DNA of 64,000 nt from Alistipes_A hominis (GTDB lineage Bacteria; Bacteroidota; Bacteroidia; Bacteroidales; Rikenellaceae). The stretch lies in NCBI RefSeq assembly GCF_014288115.1, contig NZ_JACOOK010000002.1, forward strand, positions 186,001-250,000, given 5' to 3'. The notes below the pieces were generated by a model that searched no databases, was not told the DNA's origin, and was given only the letters and a program-made list of their open reading frames with translations. A program made the translations under genes and the position numbers. Shown here one piece after another: positions 60,979 to 64,000 of this stretch. The first letter of the stretch is position 1. Each line of letters begins with the position of its first letter.

Positions 60979-62784
60979 ATGAAAACCTATCTGCTTTGTG
61001 TCACGCTATGCGCGGGAATCTGTCTCGCACTTGCCGGCAACACGGCGGCCCAATCCGTAAACAGCGATTTCTGGGCGGCGACCGATGCGCTCGGACGCAA
61101 AGTTCGGGAATACGGGGAAACCGGGGAACGCAAAAAAGATAAGTTCGTCGCCATGTTCTACTGGACGTGGCACATCTACGACATGCCCCCGGGCAGCCAG
61201 GTCAACAACACGACCGAGATACTCCGCGAACACCCGGAAGCGATCCGCTCGTTCGACGATCCGGCCTGGAATAATCCGGGCCGGTACTACTGGGAGCAAC
61301 CCCTTTTCGGATACTATAAAACGACCGACCCGTGGGTGTTGCGTAAACACGCCGAGATGCTGGCCGACGCAGGGATCGACGTCGTTTTTTTCGACTGTAC
61401 GAACCTGACACTGACCTGGAAAGAATCCTACGACGTACTGATGGAGGTATGGTCCGAAGCGCTAAAAGACGGCGTCAAAGCCCCGAAGATCGCATTCATG
61501 CTGCCGTTCGGTTCGCCGGAATACGGCGGCCCGCAGTTGCACATGCTCTACGAAGACATCTATAAACCGGGACGGCACCGGGAACTGTGGTTCGTCTGGA
61601 AAGGAAAGCCGTGCATCATGGCACGGCCGGAAGACCTCGGCGATACGCCTGAAGACCGTGAAATCGCCGATTTCTTCACCTTCCGTCCCGGACAGCCCGA
61701 CTATGTGAACGGCCCGCAGCGAAAAGATAACTGGGGATGGCTGGAGCTCTACCCGCAGAACGGATATGCGCCGCTACCGGAAGGAGGTTACGAAGAAGTG
61801 CCCGTCGGAGTGGCCCAAAACGCCTGTTTCGCCAGCGGAGGCCGTTTTTGCTCTTTCAACGAGCCGGAAACTTTCGGGCGGAATTTCAGTATGCTGAAAG
61901 GATTCGACCCGCGCGTGGACGGCTATCTGTACGGATGGAATTTCCAGGAGCAGTGGAACCGCGCGCTTGAGCTCGACCCGGAACTGGTGTTCGTCACCGG
62001 ATGGAACGAATACATCGCCGGCCGAGTCGCCGATTGGCCGCCCCACAGGCCTTATTATATGGGATTCCCCGATCAGTACGACTGGAATTGCAGCCGCGAT
62101 ATCGAGCCGAACGCCGGATGGGGCGACAAAGGAGACGTATATTACCTGCAACTGGTCGACAACATCCGAAAATTCAAGGGGATGACTCCGCCCGAAAAGG
62201 CTTCGGCGCCCCAAACGATCAAGATCGGCAAAGCCGACGGATGGGACGACGTGGCTCCCTACTTCGCATCGTACAAAGGCAATACGATGCACCGGCGGCA
62301 CAAAGGATACGGAGGAAACGTTTATGAAAATAATTCGGGCCGCAACGACATCGTCGGCGCAAAAGTGGCACGCGACGCCGACAACGTCTACTTCTACGTC
62401 GAAACCGCCGACAAGCTGACCCCGGCGACCGACCGCAACTGGATGATGCTGCTGATCGACGTCGACCGCGACAAAACGACCGGATGGAACGGATACGACC
62501 TGATCGTCAACCGCACCAGCCCGCACGGTAAAAAAGCCGTGATCGAAAAGAACGTCGGCGGACGATGGGAATGGGAAGCCGTCGGCGAGAGCAAGTTCGC
62601 CGTCAACGGCAACAAGCTCGAACTGGCTATCGCAAAACAACTGATGAACCTCACGGGCGACGACGTCGATATCGAATTCAAATGGAACGACAACATGCAG
62701 GAAAACGGCAACATCATGGACTTCTACGTCAACGGAGACACCGCGCCCGGAGGACGGTTCAACTATGTTTATACCACGAAATAA
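60979..62784 (+). CDS. secreted GH71/GH99-like hydrolase candidate (first paralog)
   Basis: A 601-residue protein. Signal peptide MKTYLLCVTLCAGICLALAGNTAAQ; then a TIM-barrel-type domain (~30-400) with MFYWTWHIYDMP, PLFGYYKTTDPWVLRKHAEMLADAGIDVVFFDCTN, KPCIMARPED, and VTGWNEYIAG (a possible acidic residue); then a C-terminal carbohydrate-binding/DOMON-like module (~420-601). The 'walks to a target, watches a day' pattern resembles GH71/GH99-type enzymes, but the assignment is from memory of folds. Substrate unknown. ATG 60979 is preferred to a GTG 18 bp upstream because it gives the signal peptide. It follows the HTCS by 189 bp and may be its target. Confidence 0.75.
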   Translation: MKTYLLCVTLCAGICLALAGNTAAQSVNSDFWAATDALGRKVREYGETGERKKDKFVAMFYWTWHIYDMPPGSQVNNTTEILREHPEAIRSFDDPAWNNPGRYYWEQPLFGYYKTTDPWVLRKHAEMLADAGIDVVFFDCTNLTLTWKESYDVLMEVWSEALKDGVKAPKIAFMLPFGSPEYGGPQLHMLYEDIYKPGRHRELWFVWKGKPCIMARPEDLGDTPEDREIADFFTFRPGQPDYVNGPQRKDNWGWLELYPQNGYAPLPEGGYEEVPVGVAQNACFASGGRFCSFNEPETFGRNFSMLKGFDPRVDGYLYGWNFQEQWNRALELDPELVFVTGWNEYIAGRVADWPPHRPYYMGFPDQYDWNCSRDIEPNAGWGDKGDVYYLQLVDNIRKFKGMTPPEKASAPQTIKIGKADGWDDVAPYFASYKGNTMHRRHKGYGGNVYENNSGRNDIVGAKVARDADNVYFYVETADKLTPATDRNWMMLLIDVDRDKTTGWNGYDLIVNRTSPHGKKAVIEKNVGGRWEWEAVGESKFAVNGNKLELAIAKQLMNLTGDDVDIEFKWNDNMQENGNIMDFYVNGDTAPGGRFNYVYTTK

Positions 62785-62822
62785 CCCATTCAAAATCTAA
62801 CCCTAATAAAATCCAACAAACC

Positions 62823-64000
62823 ATGAAAAACCTAACTTGCCTCGGACTTCTTCTCGGAATATGCTGCCTATGGGCGGCCGGCGCGCCGGCGCAAACCGTC
62901 AACAGCGACTCGTGGGCGGCGACCGACGCGCTCGGACGCAAGGTGCGCGAATACAAGGAAGCCGGCGACAAGAAAAAAGACAAACTCGTAGCGATGTTCT
63001 ATTGGACGTGGCATACCGACTTCGTCGCGGACGGAGACGGAAAACCGGTACAGAATATCACCGAAACGCTCCGGAAATACCCTGAAGCGGCTTTCGACTA
63101 CAACCACCCGGCCTGGAAGCACGGAACCTGTTTCTGGGAACAGCCCCTCTTCGGCTACTACCGGACGACCGATCCGTGGGTGCTGCGCAAACACGCCGAA
63201 ATGCTGGCCGACGCAGGAGTCGACGTCGTATTTTTCGACTGTACGAACGGTTCCTACACCTGGAAATCGTCCTACGATGCGCTGATGAAAGTCTGGGATC
63301 AGGCCCAGAAGGACGGCGTGAACGTGCCGAAAATCGCTTTCATGCTGCCGTTCGCCCCGCTTCCTGCTTCGCAGGTATCCATCCGGCAGTTATACAACGA
63401 TATTTATAAGCGGAAACGCTACGAAAACCTGTGGTTCGTGTGGCAAGGAAAACCCTGTATCATGGCTTATCCCGAATCGTTGTTGGACACTCCCTCGGAT
63501 CGTGAAATCGCCGAATTTTTCACGTTCCGGCCCGGACAACCCGACTACGTGGACGGCCCGAGCCGCAACGACCAGTGGGGATGGCTCGAAAACTATCCGC
63601 AGCACGGTTACGTGAAGGGACCCGACGGCAAATTCGAACTGGTTACTGTCGGAGTCGCGCAAAACGCTACCGCCGAGAACGGAGGACATGCTTACGCGTT
63701 CAACGCGCCCAAAGCCTTCGGCCGCAGTTTTTCGATGCAAAAAGGATTCGACCCGCGCGTGGACGGTTACCTGTACGGATGGAATTTTCAGGAACAGTGG
63801 AGCCGCGCTTTCGAACTCGACCCGCAGATCGTATTTGTTACCGGATGGAACGAATTCACTGCCGGGCAACACGAGAACTGGCCGCCCAGCAAGCCCCATA
63901 AACCGTTCGCATTCCCCGACCAGTACGACTGGAATTGCAGCCGCGACATCGAGCCGAACGCCGGATGGGGCGACAAGGGCGACGTATACTATATGCAACT
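62823..64000 (+). CDS. secreted GH71/GH99-like hydrolase candidate (second paralog, 3' truncated by window)
   Basis: An open frame from ATG 62823 to the window end (392 codons). Signal peptide MKNLTCLGLLLGICCLWAAGAPAQ; the mature part closely parallels the upstream paralog: NSDSWAATDALGRKVREY, MFYWTWHTDF, WEQPLFGYYRTTDPWVLRKHAEMLADAGVDVVFFDCTN, LYGWNFQEQWSRAFELDPQ, VTGWNEFTAG, FPDQYDWNCSRDIEPNAGWGDKGDVYY. The tandem arrangement (38-bp gap) indicates a duplication. The region between FYWTWH and the barrel core differs most, as does the strand after FDCTN, which may reflect different substrate pockets. Confidence 0.8.
   Translation, partial: MKNLTCLGLLLGICCLWAAGAPAQTVNSDSWAATDALGRKVREYKEAGDKKKDKLVAMFYWTWHTDFVADGDGKPVQNITETLRKYPEAAFDYNHPAWKHGTCFWEQPLFGYYRTTDPWVLRKHAEMLADAGVDVVFFDCTNGSYTWKSSYDALMKVWDQAQKDGVNVPKIAFMLPFAPLPASQVSIRQLYNDIYKRKRYENLWFVWQGKPCIMAYPESLLDTPSDREIAEFFTFRPGQPDYVDGPSRNDQWGWLENYPQHGYVKGPDGKFELVTVGVAQNATAENGGHAYAFNAPKAFGRSFSMQKGFDPRVDGYLYGWNFQEQWSRAFELDPQIVFVTGWNEFTAGQHENWPPSKPHKPFAFPDQYDWNCSRDIEPNAGWGDKGDVYYMQ

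Overview
The window looks like Bacteroidota chromosome, most likely Bacteroidales and perhaps an Alistipes/Rikenellaceae relative. That placement is an inference from (i) repeated TAnnTTTG -7 boxes, several with a TTG/TTTG -33 element 19-21 nt upstream, (ii) paired SusC/SusD genes and a hybrid two-component sensor, (iii) the ATP synthase order atpD-atpC-X-atpB-atpE-atpF-atpH-atpA-atpG, and (iv) GC-rich housekeeping genes. No rRNA genes, CRISPR array, insertion sequence or phage genes were seen.

Layout. 1-3239: end of a DUF4435-like gene, serine acetyltransferase (cysE) and an LtaS-type membrane phosphotransferase, tightly packed. 3290-5323 (minus): alpha/beta hydrolase, small acidic protein, dapF. 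5450-9510 (plus): nitroreductase, PNPOx-like protein, AlaX-type editing protein, Omp85-type lipoprotein. 9576-11132: metK with its own promoter, a probable SAM-II riboswitch and a terminator. 11502-19591 (minus): recO, rdgB, a HAD phosphatase, an unknown protein, ilvE, metG, an aminotransferase and a YitT protein. 19797-23221 (plus): priA, a zinc-ribbon protein, a ComF-type phosphoribosyltransferase. 23317-24938 (minus): an AT-rich secreted orphan and an AraC regulator. 25118-32353: complete F1Fo ATP synthase operon.

32681-37347 is the most unusual non-PUL region. A promoter-to-terminator bicistron encodes a membrane tetraheme NapC/NrfH-type cytochrome fused to a formylglycine-generating-enzyme-like domain that lacks the catalytic cysteines, followed by a Tat-exported Gfo/Idh/MocA oxidoreductase. 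A second unit encodes a WbuC-type cupin and a Tat-exported TIM-barrel sugar isomerase/epimerase-like protein. Together they suggest periplasmic redox chemistry on a sugar coupled to the membrane quinol pool (inference).

37385-39980 is a PspC/PadR envelope-stress-like operon with a palindrome on its promoter. It is followed by pfkA, a CDF metal exporter and an S1/P1-type nuclease. 43096-44976 is a tRNA-bounded island: initiator tRNA-fMet, a perfect 42-nt palindrome, two decayed genes (a WG-repeat gene on minus, a frameshifted gene on plus), a small cysteine protein missed by length filters, and tRNA-Thr(CGU) on minus.

45144-64000: a glycerophosphodiester phosphodiesterase, then a polysaccharide utilisation locus (PUL). 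Two SusC/SusD pairs form one minus-strand operon. A divergent hybrid two-component system is followed by two tandem secreted paralogs that resemble GH71/GH99-type hydrolases; the second runs off the window. The likely flow is: the sensor detects a glycan fragment, the SusCD pairs import it, and the tandem enzymes cleave the polymer.
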